From Methanoculleus sp. (GTDB lineage: Archaea > Halobacteriota > Methanomicrobia > Methanomicrobiales > Methanoculleaceae): DNA of 51,317 nucleotides. The translations under genes and the position numbers were made by a program. Location: the NCBI RefSeq assembly GCF_020696975.1, contig NZ_JAJGBK010000009.1:1-51317 (forward strand), given 5' to 3'. Within the stretch, counting starts at the first letter, position 1. Each line of letters begins with the position of its first letter. The notes beneath the pieces were generated by a model that was not told the origin of the DNA, ran no database searches, and saw only the letters and a program-made list of their open reading frames with translations. Below are positions 36,680 through 45,798 of the stretch, one piece after another.

Positions 36680-38224
36680 CTGAAGCGTACTGTCTTCTTC
36701 ACCGATAGCCGTGCGAAAAAGAACGTCACTGTTTTCGACACCACACTGCGCGACGGTGAACAAACACCGGGCATCTCGTTCACAATCGAGGAGAAGCTTG
36801 GTATTGCAGAGCAGCTCTCCAGCATAGGAGTACACGCCATCGAAGCGGGCTTTCCCGCATCCTCCGATGCCGAGCGCGAGATCGTCAAAGCCATCAAGGC
36901 CCTCGGGCTCTCGACACAGGTCTGCGGCCTTGCGCGGTCGCTCCGGGCCGACGTGGATGCATGCATCGACTGCGACGTCGATATGGTTCATGTCTTCATC
37001 CCGACGTCCGACATCCAGCGGGAGTACACCATTAAAAAGACCCGCGAACAGGTCCTTGATGCAACCGGCGATATCATCGCCTACGTCCGCGACCACCTCG
37101 GCCAGTGCATGTTCTCCGCGATGGACGCCACAAGGACCGACTGGGATTACCTGATAGAGGTCTTTCGCGTTGCGGTGGATGCCGGGGCCACAGTCATCAA
37201 CGTCCCCGACACGGTCGGCGTGATCACCCCGGCAGCCATGAAACGGCTCATCACCCGGATCGACCGGGAGGTGAACTGCCCGATCGACGTCCACTGCCAC
37301 AACGACTTCGGACTAGCGGTGGCAAACACCATCACGGCGGTCGAGGCCGGCGCCTCGCAGGTGCAGGTGACGGTGAACGGGATCGGGGAGCGGGCCGGGA
37401 ACGCGGATCTCGCGCAGACGGTGATGGTCCTCTCGTCCATCCACGGGATCGATACCGGGATCCGGACGACGGGCCTCGTCGAGACCTCGCGGCTTGTTGC
37501 GCGCTACGCGGGGATGAGCATCCCCGCCACGCAGCCTGTCGTCGGCGAGAACGCCTTCGCCCACGAGAGCGGGATCCACTCCCACGGGGTGATCACCCGG
37601 TCGGATACGTTCGAGCCCGGGATCATGACCCCGGAGATGGTCGGTCACCGGCGCAGGCTCAAACTCGGCAAACACGCCGGGAGGCACGCGGTCAGGCAGA
37701 TGCTCGCCGAGGTGCATATGGAGCCCACCGACCCGCAGCTCGACGAGATCGTGCTGAGAATGAAGGAGATTGCCGGCAAAGGCAAGCGGGTGACGGACGC
37801 AGACCTCTATGAGATTGCGGAGAGCGTCATGCAACTTGCGCCTGACGAGAAGACCCTGAAACTCCAGGACGTCGCCATCATGACCGGCAACCACGTCATC
37901 CCGACAGCAAGCGTCCGGGCGACCGTCGATGGCGTTGAGCACATCTTCTCAAGCGTCGGCAACGGCCCGGTGGACGCGGCGGTCCGGGCGATCCTCGGGA
38001 TCATCCCGGCCCCGGTCCACCTCAAAGAGTTCAACATCGAGGCAATCTCCGGGGGCACCGATGCTCTCGGGCACGTCACCATCGCCGTCGAAGACGAGCG
38101 CGGCAGGGTCTTTGACGCCAGCGGCTCAAGCGACGACATCATCCTCGCATCGGTCGAGGCGGTGATCAACGCCATCAACCTCGTCTGCCGGACGCAGAAG
38201 AACGACCGCGAGCGGGAGGGGTGA
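36680..38224 (+). CDS. 2-isopropylmalate / (R)-citramalate synthase, 5' end unresolved
   Basis: The main frame encodes about 514 residues. VTVFDTTLRDGEQTPGISFT is the DRE-TIM metallolyase signature, VHCHNDFGLAVANT holds the metal-binding HxH, and a C-terminal LeuA-dimer regulatory domain covers about the last 130 residues. It condenses acetyl-CoA with 2-oxoisovalerate (leucine pathway) or pyruvate (isoleucine pathway); the regulatory domain argues against homocitrate synthase AksA. No ATG, GTG or TTG lies in frame upstream of the conserved core: the frame is open only from 36650, and the given start is a CTG. The promoter-predicted ATG at 36646 opens a different frame that stops at 36708. A one-base insertion, sequencing error or rare start could explain this. 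The first in-frame ATG (36953) would remove the catalytic N-terminus. Confidence 0.8.
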   Translation: MKRTVFFTDSRAKKNVTVFDTTLRDGEQTPGISFTIEEKLGIAEQLSSIGVHAIEAGFPASSDAEREIVKAIKALGLSTQVCGLARSLRADVDACIDCDVDMVHVFIPTSDIQREYTIKKTREQVLDATGDIIAYVRDHLGQCMFSAMDATRTDWDYLIEVFRVAVDAGATVINVPDTVGVITPAAMKRLITRIDREVNCPIDVHCHNDFGLAVANTITAVEAGASQVQVTVNGIGERAGNADLAQTVMVLSSIHGIDTGIRTTGLVETSRLVARYAGMSIPATQPVVGENAFAHESGIHSHGVITRSDTFEPGIMTPEMVGHRRRLKLGKHAGRHAVRQMLAEVHMEPTDPQLDEIVLRMKEIAGKGKRVTDADLYEIAESVMQLAPDEKTLKLQDVAIMTGNHVIPTASVRATVDGVEHIFSSVGNGPVDAAVRAILGIIPAPVHLKEFNIEAISGGTDALGHVTIAVEDERGRVFDASGSSDDIILASVEAVINAINLVCRTQKNDREREG

Positions 38225-38406
38225 ATTCCCCCCTTTTGCGGTCTCGTCAGCATCCCATTCCAGCCACCTCACGCGAAGGAGAACTCCAGGCTGCCGACTG
38301 TTCCAGGATTTGGGTGAACAGTGTATGGGCATCAGGCCGGTGATGGGAACAGATGATATAGCCCCGGCGGGGATCTTTCCCGGAGCCAAAAAGAATTGAT
38401 TAAGAT

Positions 38407-38778
38407 TCAGGCAGCGCCGGGAGGCTGCTGCTTTCCTTCCAGTGCTCCCCTGATCTGCGAGGACAACTGCTCGAACCTGCCCTGCAGCGCCTTCTCCTGT
38501 TTCTCAAGCGACTTGACCCGGAGTTCGAGCGTCTCGACCCGCTCGTTCAGGGAAGCGAGGACCTGCTCCTTGCTCTTCTGCATCATGACGCTGCCGACGT
38601 TCATGAAGACCGCCGCATCCTCGGGGACGTCGGCCAGATCCTCGACCGCCCGCCGGGCTTCGCGGATCGTCAGTTCATACTGCGCTTTCTGTGAGACCAC
38701 GGTCTGCAACTGCTGCTGCATCTGCTGGAGCATCGCCAGCTGGTTCTGTACTTTTGGTGGTATATTTTCCATATTCAT
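38407..38778 (-). CDS. pfdB: Prefoldin subunit beta
   Basis: A 123-residue prefoldin beta (NIPPKVQNQLAMLQQMQQQL, then DVPEDAAVFMNVGSVMM and a C-terminal coiled coil). It is two antiparallel helices around a beta hairpin, assembling with alpha into the hexameric chaperone that captures unfolded proteins. Starts at 38778 (GGAGGG 3 nt upstream) and 38772 (10 nt) are both plausible. It ends the RNA-processing superoperon, 156 nt after pcc1, and has a T5 run past its stop. Confidence 0.95.
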   Translation of the reverse strand: MNMENIPPKVQNQLAMLQQMQQQLQTVVSQKAQYELTIREARRAVEDLADVPEDAAVFMNVGSVMMQKSKEQVLASLNERVETLELRVKSLEKQEKALQGRFEQLSSQIRGALEGKQQPPGAA

Positions 38779-38934
38779 CAACCCTCCCAGAGTGGGACGA
38801 AGATCGGTAACAATATTTCGGATGCGGACAGGGGCCACCCCGGCCCGATGCCCTTTCTCTACATGATAGGGGCGTAAAGCCCATAAAATGTGATGGTTCG
38901 GGGAAGAGAACCGCGCCGGTCCACTCTCAGCCCG

Positions 38935-39183
38935 TCAGGTTCCGGACGGGGCGGCGATCTCCCGCATCTCGATTGCTATGCTGATCAGCCGCAGCCAGGT
39001 GTTCAGGGCCGCGCGAAGCGCCGGTATGTCGCTTGCGGCCACATCGAGGACGAGCGTGTCCTCGCCCGCAAGTTGTACGCGGACGGACGACCGGTCCCCC
39101 ACGTCGCCCATCTCCTGGCAGACGGAGAGGTAGAGGGCACGGGCATCGTCCGTCACGAACCGGAAGACTGCCGCGTGCTTCAC
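38935..39183 (-). CDS. pcc1: KEOPS complex subunit Pcc1
   Basis: An 82-residue Pcc1 dimerisation subunit of KEOPS, which makes N6-threonylcarbamoyl-adenosine in tRNA. The ferredoxin-like fold pattern and LVLDVAASDIPALRAALNTWLRLISIA fit the family. The start overlaps the upstream imp4-like gene by ATGA, as usual in this archaeal gene string. Kae1/Bud32 are elsewhere. Confidence 0.88.
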   Translation of the reverse strand: MKHAAVFRFVTDDARALYLSVCQEMGDVGDRSSVRVQLAGEDTLVLDVAASDIPALRAALNTWLRLISIAIEMREIAAPSGT

Positions 39184-39584
39184 GGGACGACCTCCAGCGT
39201 GTAACGCTTCCGCTGCGTTCCGTCAAAGACGATCCGGTGTTTCGGGAGGGTCTCGCCGGCGAAGACGGCGTTGACGTGATCCCTGAGCGCATCGTACACG
39301 GAGCGATCCGAGACGAAGAGACCGCGGGCAATCACCCCGGGCCGCTCCCCGACGGCAAACGACCGGACGGTGATCTCGGCTGCCAGCTCAGCATTAGAGA
39401 AGACCTGAATGAGATAAAAAGGGCCTGATCTGGAGATTATCAGAATCGAGTCGTCAAGGGAGAAGAGGTCACCCATACCCGCCTTGCCACGGGTGACATA
39501 CTCTCCCTCGATCGCGAACGCAAGGTCCCGGGAGAGGGAGCGCACCTCGGGGAGTGGTTTGCGTGACGTCGTGACGACCGTCAT
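39180..39584 (-). CDS. Brix/Imp4-like ribosome biogenesis protein
   Basis: A 134-residue single Brix-domain protein. [20 protein letters not shown] is the family N-terminus, and [21 protein letters not shown] follows. Archaeal Imp4-like proteins are thought to help early rRNA processing. It overlaps rpoP by ATGA on one side and pcc1 on the other, matching the conserved order in other archaea. Confidence 0.85.
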   Translation of the reverse strand: MTVVTTSRKPLPEVRSLSRDLAFAIEGEYVTRGKAGMGDLFSLDDSILIISRSGPFYLIQVFSNAELAAEITVRSFAVGERPGVIARGLFVSDRSVYDALRDHVNAVFAGETLPKHRIVFDGTQRKRYTLEVVP

Positions 39585-39712
39585 CGAGCCTTCAGATCTT
39601 TTATTGCGGCGCCGCGTTCTTTGAAAAGGATGCGGTGTCCACAGTAGGGACAGCGGATATTGACGTCGATCTCCACTTTCTGTTTACATCGAGCGCACTT
39701 ATAGGCAGCCAC
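39581..39712 (-). CDS. rpoP: DNA-directed RNA polymerase subunit P (Rpb12-like)
   Basis: A 43-residue zinc-ribbon subunit: [16 protein letters not shown], then [16 protein letters not shown], with cysteines C6, C9, C21 and C24. It starts with GTG at 39712, six nt after the eL43 stop and shortly downstream of GGAGGG; it ends in an ATGA overlap with imp4-like. Position in the cluster is the expected one. Confidence 0.93.
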   Translation of the reverse strand: MAAYKCARCKQKVEIDVNIRCPYCGHRILFKERGAAIKDLKAR

Positions 39713-39718
39713 GACCGA

Positions 39719-40009
39719 TTAGCCCTCCTTCTGCAGTGAACGCTCGATGCTCCGCACAGCGACACGCATTGCGGGAGTCTCGGGGACGTAACTACCGCCG
39801 GCAAACTTGAATCCGCACTTGCGGCAGGCCCAGATCCCCGTCCCTTCACGCTTGACCGCTGCCTGATCGCAGCGCGGGCAGGCGTGGCGCGCACGAGAGA
39901 CCTTCTCGATCTGGTTGACTCTCTTCCGGATAAACCGGCCATACCGCGGGCCAAAACGCCCGGAACTTCCGACTACCCTGCCCTTGGCACTCTGTTTGCG
40001 ACTTGCCAT
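39719..40009 (-). CDS. rpl37ae: Large-subunit ribosomal protein eL43 (L37Ae)
   Basis: A 96-residue zinc-ribbon ribosomal protein. Zinc ligands are C44, C47, C62 and C65 (ACPRC ... CRKC), within a basic N-terminus (SSGRFGPRYGRFIRKRVNQI). ATG 40009 has GAGGT at 40017-40021 just upstream. A dedicated promoter precedes it. Genes rpoP and imp4-like follow tightly. Confidence 0.96.
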   Translation of the reverse strand: MASRKQSAKGRVVGSSGRFGPRYGRFIRKRVNQIEKVSRARHACPRCDQAAVKREGTGIWACRKCGFKFAGGSYVPETPAMRVAVRSIERSLQKEG

Positions 40010-40050
40010 TTAGCGTACCTCTTGTATGTCCTCTAATTTTTGTGCTGTCG

Positions 40051-40060
40051 ATTAATATAC
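40051..40060 (-). promoter_or_regulatory. Internal TATA box before eL43
   Basis: The minus strand reads GTATATTAAT in the 55-bp gap after sdo1. It predicts initiation near 40030 and a leader of about 20 nt with a good ribosome binding site, so eL43-rpoP-imp4-pcc1 can be transcribed separately from the proteasome genes. Confidence 0.55.
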
Positions 40061-40064
40061 TTAC

Positions 40065-40769
40065 TCACGACTTGCGTTCGATAATCCGGGTCTCCGCATT
40101 GCCCTTTGATATCTTGTTGATCAGGTCGTAGAACTCTTCCTGGATACCTGCCGGAATCCTGACGACAGCAATCCAGGAACCATCCTTCTGCCACTCGTTC
40201 TGCTCAAGGGTCACCGCGCTCTGGAGTTCTCCATATGCTCTCGCGGCATAGTCCGCCGGGATCTTCACGGCAATCCGGATCTCCTCAAACCGGATGGGGA
40301 GGATGGGTCGGAGTGCTTTGACCACCTCTTTGACCTGCTCCTCAACCGATTTGAAGGGGTCGATATTCACCCTCGCCTCTTCCATAGCAAGCTCGATGCG
40401 TTGCGGGGGGTGAGGGAAACCGGACTGCGGGTTGATGGCGTTTCGCGAGATGAACGTGATGACCCGGTTCCGTTTTTCTGCAATCAGATGGCGGCGCTGC
40501 TCGGAGGTGAGATGGATCTCGCCTTTCTGGATGATCCGGAGTGCTGCCGGTTCGAACTCGGTCGTCTTGAAGACCTTCAGGAGCGCCTCGTCGGAGGCAC
40601 GCTCGGCATGGGCGGCGTTCGAAAAGATGGAGTCAGCTGCAACAGCGTCCTCCAGGTCGACGTCCTCCCCCTGCCGGATGCGCATGGCCTGGTCGGGGTC
40701 GACGAGCACTTCAAACCGTTCTCCGTAACTCTCAAGCCGCGCTACAACTGCCTGGTCCAGGGGTATCAT
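40065..40769 (-). CDS. sdo1: Ribosome assembly factor SDO1 (SBDS homologue)
   Basis: A 234-residue SBDS protein of three domains. The N-terminal FYSH region contains [24 protein letters not shown], the central domain [27 protein letters not shown], and the C-terminal domain is ferredoxin-like. It helps release the anti-association factor from the large subunit. Seven nt separate it from psmA. In many archaea exosome genes follow it; here eL43 does. Confidence 0.95.
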   Translation of the reverse strand: MIPLDQAVVARLESYGERFEVLVDPDQAMRIRQGEDVDLEDAVAADSIFSNAAHAERASDEALLKVFKTTEFEPAALRIIQKGEIHLTSEQRRHLIAEKRNRVITFISRNAINPQSGFPHPPQRIELAMEEARVNIDPFKSVEEQVKEVVKALRPILPIRFEEIRIAVKIPADYAARAYGELQSAVTLEQNEWQKDGSWIAVVRIPAGIQEEFYDLINKISKGNAETRIIERKS

Positions 40770-40776
40770 ACGGAGG

Positions 40777-41499
40777 TCACTCTTCGAACTGGTCGACGTA
40801 GGTCTTTACTTCGTCCCTCTCGAGCTTCCTAAACTCCCTGGTCGCAGTGGAGACGACACCGATCTCGATTGCGCTCACGTCCAGCTTCCCCTCAGTCGCG
40901 GCATGCAGGGCCTTGATACCGAGCTTGATGGCACCGGCGAAGTCCGCCTCCTCCTGGTACTCGTCCTCGAAGACCTTCATGACCGCAGGCCGGCCCGTGC
41001 CGATCCCGGTCGCCTTGTACTCAAGAAGCGTGCCGCTCGGGTCGGTCTCAAACAGCCTGGCCTCCCCGTCGCTGATCCCGGCGATCAGGAGAGCCGTCCC
41101 GTAAGGGCGTGCACCGCCGAACTGGGTGTAAGTCTGCATGTGATCGCAGAGTTTCTTGGCGAGGATCTCGACGTTGATCGGCTCGTTGTAGGAGACCCGG
41201 TTGATCTGGGACTCGACCCGCGCCCTATCCACAAGGGACCGCGCATCGCCGACGAGGCCGGAGGACGCCACACCGATATGCGTGTCGATCTTGAAGATCT
41301 TCTCGATGGATACCGGCTCAAGGAGACGGGATGTCACCCTTTTGTCGACGATCAGCACGACACCTTCGCTGCACTTGATTCCGACGGCTGTTGTGCCCCG
41401 CTTAACCGCTTCTCTGGCGTACTCAACCTGATAGAGCCTTCCATCCGGGCTGAAGACAGTGATCGCCCGGTCATATCCCATTTGATATTGTGGTTGCAT
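40777..41499 (-). CDS. psmA: Proteasome subunit alpha
   Basis: A 240-residue alpha subunit of the 20S core. The N-terminus [24 protein letters not shown] is diagnostic (the H0 helix that gates the pore), followed by GTTAVGIKC and [21 protein letters not shown]. It forms the outer heptameric rings of the cytosolic protease. Start and rnp2 stop share a base. Confidence 0.97.
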   Translation of the reverse strand: MQPQYQMGYDRAITVFSPDGRLYQVEYAREAVKRGTTAVGIKCSEGVVLIVDKRVTSRLLEPVSIEKIFKIDTHIGVASSGLVGDARSLVDRARVESQINRVSYNEPINVEILAKKLCDHMQTYTQFGGARPYGTALLIAGISDGEARLFETDPSGTLLEYKATGIGTGRPAVMKVFEDEYQEEADFAGAIKLGIKALHAATEGKLDVSAIEIGVVSTATREFRKLERDEVKTYVDQFEE

Positions 41500-41981
41500 T
41501 ATCGTTCCTCCAAATCGGCTTCGGTGAAAAACAATGACTTCTGATGTTTAATACCCTTTTCGACCAAATCAACCTTTTGACGGGGATAGCGGTACACCGT
41601 AAAATAAGTTTCTCCGACCTGTGCTTCTCCGGCCTCAGAGAGGGGGCGGATCGGCCTCATCCGGCGCCGCAATGCATGTATGGTCCCGGAGGTGGCGACC
41701 GTCCGCAGTGCAGCCCGCTCATCGGCGATCGTGGTGATTGTTGCGAGAGCGGTGGCGATATCCTTCTCCGTTCCCCGCCGGCACCGGACCACGATATACC
41801 CCCCTTCGCAGAAGACCACCGCGGGCTGTGCAAGACCGACGGCCGCGTCTCCGAGAAGGGAGGTCGCGGCCTCGATGACCGAGAAGTAGGCCTGTCTCTG
41901 GTCCACGGCCACCCCATACGGGAGGATCCGTGCAAGGATGTAGCGCCGCTTTGCCCGCATCGCCGGCGGTCTCGGTTTCAC
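41499..41981 (-). CDS. rnp2: RNase P protein component 2 (Pop5)
   Basis: A 160-residue Pop5/Rpp14-family protein (RRYILARILPYGVAVDQRQAYFSVIEAATSLLGDAAVGLA). With Rpp30 it forms the catalytic-domain-binding heterotetramer of archaeal RNase P, which matures tRNA 5' ends. It overlaps rnp3 by 4 nt and psmA by 1 nt. Confidence 0.93.
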   Translation of the reverse strand: MKPRPPAMRAKRRYILARILPYGVAVDQRQAYFSVIEAATSLLGDAAVGLAQPAVVFCEGGYIVVRCRRGTEKDIATALATITTIADERAALRTVATSGTIHALRRRMRPIRPLSEAGEAQVGETYFTVYRYPRQKVDLVEKGIKHQKSLFFTEADLEER

Positions 41982-42622
41982 GCGACCACCTTCACCGGCA
42001 GTTCCGGTTCGGTGAGCCGGCCGACAGAAGCGAGAGCGTCACTCACTTCCACCCCGGTCATCCCGAAGAGGGCGCAGAGGCTCCTGACCTCCCGGACCGA
42101 CCGCTGCTCCATGATCGAGCGCGCATCCGACGATATCGTCAGCGGGAAGCCGTAGCGGCGCTGCAGCGAGAGGATATCCGCGTAACGCTGGAGCGCCTTC
42201 TGGCGTTTCGTCCCGCGGAACTGGATGATGGGGGCAAGCGAGATGTCCACCGCAACGCCACGATCCGCCGCCGTCCGTGCAGCAACGTGATCGAAGGCGT
42301 TTCGCCGGGCGGCATGGATGTTCCTGACGACGTTCACCTCGTTTACCGAGACGACGGCCCGGTTGAAGGAGATATCCCCGGCGTTGACAAAGACCACGTC
42401 GGCCCGCCGGACAGCGGGGTCGCGCACCCGTTTGATGACCTCTTTATGAGAGGCTGCATTGATAACGGCCCCCCTGAGGATCTTTATCCCGGAGGGTTGA
42501 GATCTGATCTCTCCGACGGCAACGATGCTATCGAACCCGAGCTCCGCCGCCTCGAGCGCCATGCGTGCAAGCGTCGAGTCACCGGCAGGATAGGGGTATA
42601 CACTGGCATCTGTGATCTTCAT
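41978..42622 (-). CDS. rnp3: RNase P protein component 3 (Rpp30)
   Basis: A 214-residue TIM-barrel-like Rpp30 (MKITDASVYPYPAGDSTLARMALEAAELGFDSIVAVG near the N-terminus). It partners Pop5. Coupled to rnp2 by ATGA. Upstream, a TATA-like AAATAAATAA at 42652-42661 overlaps the eL15 stop, and a T8 tract follows, so it may have its own promoter. Confidence 0.92.
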   Translation of the reverse strand: MKITDASVYPYPAGDSTLARMALEAAELGFDSIVAVGEIRSQPSGIKILRGAVINAASHKEVIKRVRDPAVRRADVVFVNAGDISFNRAVVSVNEVNVVRNIHAARRNAFDHVAARTAADRGVAVDISLAPIIQFRGTKRQKALQRYADILSLQRRYGFPLTISSDARSIMEQRSVREVRSLCALFGMTGVEVSDALASVGRLTEPELPVKVVA

Positions 42623-42640
42623 CGTGGGCAGGCCGTATGT

Positions 42641-42648
42641 AAAAAAAA
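42641..42648 (-). terminator. T8 tract between eL15 and rnp3
   Basis: Eight T residues on the minus strand within the 33-nt gap after eL15. It could terminate most eL15 transcripts and allow differential expression of the ribosomal protein relative to RNase P genes. Confidence 0.45.
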
Positions 42649-42655
42649 GGGTTAT

Positions 42656-43246
42656 TTATTTCCCGCGGTTCGCGTGGGAACGGATGCTCGGGCGGGTCTT
42701 TTCGGTTCCACGTCCGCGCGTCCGCATTCCGCGCCCCTTCATGCCGGCAGAGGTCTTGCCGCGCTCTGCACGGCCGCGGTGAACCGGGTCGGCCAGCCAC
42801 GCGAGGTTGCGGTCGCTCCGGATCGACGGGTGGTGACCGTCAACCATGATCACCTCGAACCACTTTGCCCGTCCGTCCTCCCCGACCCAGTAAGAGTTCA
42901 GGGCTTCCATGTTCGGGAACTTGCGGGATGCACGTTCCTCGGCCATGCGCTGCAGGCTCTTTGCCGGGGTCAGCCGGCGCATTCCCATGCGTGCGGTCCT
43001 GCGCCCGCGGATGTACCGGGGCTTCCTCCGGCCGCCGCGGCGGACCTTGACCCGCACGACGACGATTCCCTGCTTGGCCTTGTAGCCGAGCGAGCGAGCC
43101 CGGTCAATCCGGGTCGGGTGCTCCACGCGCACGATGCTCCCCTCGCGCCGCCATGTCTGGAGGCGCTCCCAGAGGAGACCTTTCACTTCGGACCTGTCAG
43201 GCCGCTTCCATGCCTCGCGAACGTAGGCATACATTGACTTTGCCAT
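42656..43246 (-). CDS. rpl15e: Large-subunit ribosomal protein eL15
   Basis: A 196-residue highly basic ribosomal protein. The N-terminus [21 protein letters not shown] and the [19 protein letters not shown] segment are typical, as is the [27 protein letters not shown]-terminal region. ATG 43246 with AGGTGATT upstream matches the family start; a longer frame to 43333 is an artefact. First gene of the superoperon. Confidence 0.96.
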   Translation of the reverse strand: MAKSMYAYVREAWKRPDRSEVKGLLWERLQTWRREGSIVRVEHPTRIDRARSLGYKAKQGIVVVRVKVRRGGRRKPRYIRGRRTARMGMRRLTPAKSLQRMAEERASRKFPNMEALNSYWVGEDGRAKWFEVIMVDGHHPSIRSDRNLAWLADPVHRGRAERGKTSAGMKGRGMRTRGRGTEKTRPSIRSHANRGK

Positions 43247-43367
43247 TCTTTTAATCACCTCAGGTTCAGCGTTTCCGCCACATTCCTTTCCGGGACGTAT
43301 CCCGTGGTTCCTAACAGGTTGACGAGAGCACAAATAAAGGATTCCTTTTGCCCGCCTTCAGGGGGAC

Positions 43368-43862
43368 TTAGACTCCCTTGCGCTTCTCAACGACGCGGAT
43401 GGCCTCGATCCGGGTGACCGGGTACTGTCCGTTCTCGTCCTTCTCCGCCGACTTGACCATATCCCAGACGGTGAGGAGAGCAACGGAGACCCCGGTGAGC
43501 GCCTCCATCTCGACGCCCGTCCTCCCGTAGGACTTCACGCGGGCGGTCGCCTCGATGTAGCCGTCGCCCTCCTCGAAGTCGATGGTGATCCCCGCAAGCG
43601 GTATGGGATGGCACATGGGGATGATGCGCGGGGTCTCCTTCACCGCGAGGGTGGCCGCCACCCGTGCGGTCGCAAGCACGTTGCCCTTGACCGCGGTACC
43701 CTCCCGGATGGCCCGGAGGGTCTCGCCCCGCAGGTAGATCCTCCCGCTCGCAACCGCTTCCCGGGTGACCTCGGACTTTCCCGATATGTCCACCATCTGC
43801 GCGCGGTCGTTCTCAATATGGGTGAAGACCGGGCTCTCGCTCTGTTTGCCGGACTCGTTCAT
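43368..43862 (-). CDS. moaC: Cyclic pyranopterin monophosphate synthase (MoaC)
   Basis: A 164-residue MoaC, second enzyme of molybdopterin synthesis. FTHIENDRAQMVDISGKSEVTREAVA, PMCHPIPLAGITIDF and YGRTGVEMEALTGVSVALLTVWDM are family signatures with the active-site lysine and aspartate region. Needed for formylmethanofuran dehydrogenase (Mo/W). TATA-like TCTTTTATCC lies near 43892-43901. It follows nnr by 57 nt. Confidence 0.96.
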   Translation of the reverse strand: MNESGKQSESPVFTHIENDRAQMVDISGKSEVTREAVASGRIYLRGETLRAIREGTAVKGNVLATARVAATLAVKETPRIIPMCHPIPLAGITIDFEEGDGYIEATARVKSYGRTGVEMEALTGVSVALLTVWDMVKSAEKDENGQYPVTRIEAIRVVEKRKGV

Positions 43863-43919
43863 GTGTATCAGGAGATCGTTTCGTTTTTTCGGGGATAAAA
43901 GAGGGCGTCTTGGGGATGG

Positions 43920-45323
43920 TCACTCCGGCGCTCCGTGTCGGAAGAGTTCCTGTGGGATGCGGTCGAGCATATCGGTCGCGAGCATGCCGTTCGCTCGCTC
44001 CTCCGCGGCCCGCATCCCGGCCCTGCCGCAGACGTATGCCGCGATGCAGGCCGCCTCAAACGCGGGGAGCTGGCAGAAGAGCGCCCCGGCAACCCCGCCA
44101 AGCAGGTCGCCCGTCCCGCCGACGGTCATCGCGGGGGTTCCGGTCCGGTTGAACCTGACCCGTCTCCCGTCGGATATGACGTCGACCGGCCCTTTGAGCA
44201 GGACGGTCCCCGCCGTCGCGGCAGCCTTCACGCTCCGGCCCCGCGTGACGAGATCCGGCGGGAGTTCCGTCCCGGTCATCCGGGCAAACTCGCCCGCGTG
44301 CGGGGTGTAGATCGTCTCCTTGGCCACCGGCAGGGGACGAGCGAGCGCGTCGGCATCAAAGACCGCCCGCTTGGCAGCCTCCGCAATGGCGAGGACGACG
44401 TCGTGGCTCTCCTTCCCGAGGCCCATGCCGCAGACGACGACATCAGCCCGCTCGACGAGCGAGAGGATCGTCTCCAGGTGATCGCCCGTGATCGTCCTCC
44501 CCTCCAGGCGCTCGTAGATCAGGTCGGGCATGGGAATGTACGCAGGCGAGGCCACCCGGACGATGTCGGCCCCGGCGCGGAGCGCTCCCATCGCCGCGAT
44601 GTAGGGCGCGCCCTGATAGGGCCCGCCCCCGACGACGAGAACCTCGCCGCCGGCGCCCTTGTGGGCCCCTTCTGCCCGTGCCGGGACGAGTGCAAGATCG
44701 CCGGGGCCGGTGTAGACCTCGGCCTCGAGCGGGATGCCGATATCCGCGACATCCGCGCCCTCGACCTTCGGCCGGTGGAACGATATGATCCGGTCCGCCC
44801 GGATTCCGGGGGTGGGGACGTCGACGGCGACGACCGGTGCGCCGCTCGCGTTCGCCCGGGCAACGAGGGTTGCAAACGGCTCCCGCACTGCGCCCGATAT
44901 CCCGGTGCCGAGCATCGCGTCGACGATGACGTCGGCCGAGTCAAAGAGCGGCGTGAGCCGATCGACATCGGCGGCGCACCGGACCGGGCGGAGGGTGACG
45001 GAGCAGTGCCGGAGAAGGGACACCTGGGAGGCGGTCGATGAGGTCATCGAGCCGCAGTCGGGGTAGACGACGTCGACCGCATCGAGGTGCTGGAGATACC
45101 GGGCCGCCACCATTCCGTCGCCGCCGTTGTTCCCCCTCCCGCAGAGGACGAGGACGCGGGAGGGACTGCCGGCGAGGACGGCATCCGCGACGGCCCGCCC
45201 GGCGCTCTCCATCATCAGAAGCGACGGCTGCCCGAGCGCGACAGCGTTCCCTTCGACTGCACGCATCCTGCCGGCATCGATTATACCGGTCTCCAGAAAC
45301 TCCCACATACTGTCTGGTGTCAT
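43920..45323 (-). CDS. nnr: Bifunctional NAD(P)H-hydrate epimerase / ADP-dependent dehydratase
   Basis: A 467-residue two-domain repair enzyme. Residues about 1-210 are the YjeF N-terminal epimerase (VLCGRGNNGGDGMVAARYL, DVIVDAMLGTGISG). The rest is the ribokinase-like dehydratase with VVCGMGLGKES and the catalytic VGGTGDLLGG. It reconverts damaged NADHX/NADPHX using ADP. Normal length for the fusion. GDG/GTGD motifs are intact, so it should be active. Confidence 0.95.
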   Translation of the reverse strand: MTPDSMWEFLETGIIDAGRMRAVEGNAVALGQPSLLMMESAGRAVADAVLAGSPSRVLVLCGRGNNGGDGMVAARYLQHLDAVDVVYPDCGSMTSSTASQVSLLRHCSVTLRPVRCAADVDRLTPLFDSADVIVDAMLGTGISGAVREPFATLVARANASGAPVVAVDVPTPGIRADRIISFHRPKVEGADVADIGIPLEAEVYTGPGDLALVPARAEGAHKGAGGEVLVVGGGPYQGAPYIAAMGALRAGADIVRVASPAYIPMPDLIYERLEGRTITGDHLETILSLVERADVVVCGMGLGKESHDVVLAIAEAAKRAVFDADALARPLPVAKETIYTPHAGEFARMTGTELPPDLVTRGRSVKAAATAGTVLLKGPVDVISDGRRVRFNRTGTPAMTVGGTGDLLGGVAGALFCQLPAFEAACIAAYVCGRAGMRAAEERANGMLATDMLDRIPQELFRHGAPE

Positions 45324-45523
45324 TTATGGCCCTCCTGGAGCGTTGTCTGATTGGTGCTATGGCGTTTCTCTGATAGATATCTTTTGAAGACGCGACGGTT
45401 CGGAGCGCAACTGGCCAGAGGGCAGGTGTGCAGAGGGATGCTGATGACAGATGCACAATGCAGTCTTTCGATAAACAAGCTCTTTCACCCTAGAAAGTGC
45501 GGCTTACGCCTCATTTGACCGCA
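45324..45523. other. Intergenic spacer before the dispersed element
   Basis: About 200 bases upstream of nnr. Contains its presumed promoter but no convincing TATA box or gene. The dispersed repeat element begins around its right end. Confidence 0.35.
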
Positions 45524-45798
45524 TAAACCCATGCACGGATTTGCATCGGCTATCGCCACCCACTGCCCCCGCCCCTTGGAGGGGCGGGGAACGATGCTCC
45601 GTAGGAGCAGAGTTGGAGCACCGCTAGGTGCGAATGAGGAGGCCGGAGGCCGGGTGGGGTGGGGTTAGCGAGAAGTGTGGATCTTTGTGATTCCAGTACT
45701 GATCTGTGTAGGTTGAGACAGGGGAGGGGACAAGCCCCCTCCCCGCCAGCCCCTCCCCCAAAGGCGATACTCCCACGGTCCAGTGTACGGAGTTCATC
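45524..45798. repeat. Dispersed MITE-like element, complete copy
   Basis: A non-coding element of about 275 bp, homologous over at least 175 bp to 51115-51317. The ends carry imperfect inverted repeats with a common TATCGCC (45551-45557) / GGCGATA (45763-45769) core. The right end, reverse-complemented, reads TGGACCGTGGGAGTATCGCC and closely matches the left end of the other copy. Internal hairpins: 9-bp stem 45567-45589, 5-bp stem 45596-45608, 5-bp stem with GCTA loop 45618-45631, GGCC pair 45641-45651, 9-bp stem 45721-45744. No transposase. It could be a MITE or a structured RNA element. Boundaries are approximate. Confidence 0.7.

Noticed and set aside
36953-38224. IPM/citramalate synthase starting at the first in-frame ATG
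   Set aside because: This start would delete the catalytic FDTTLRDGE region that is clearly encoded upstream in the same frame.
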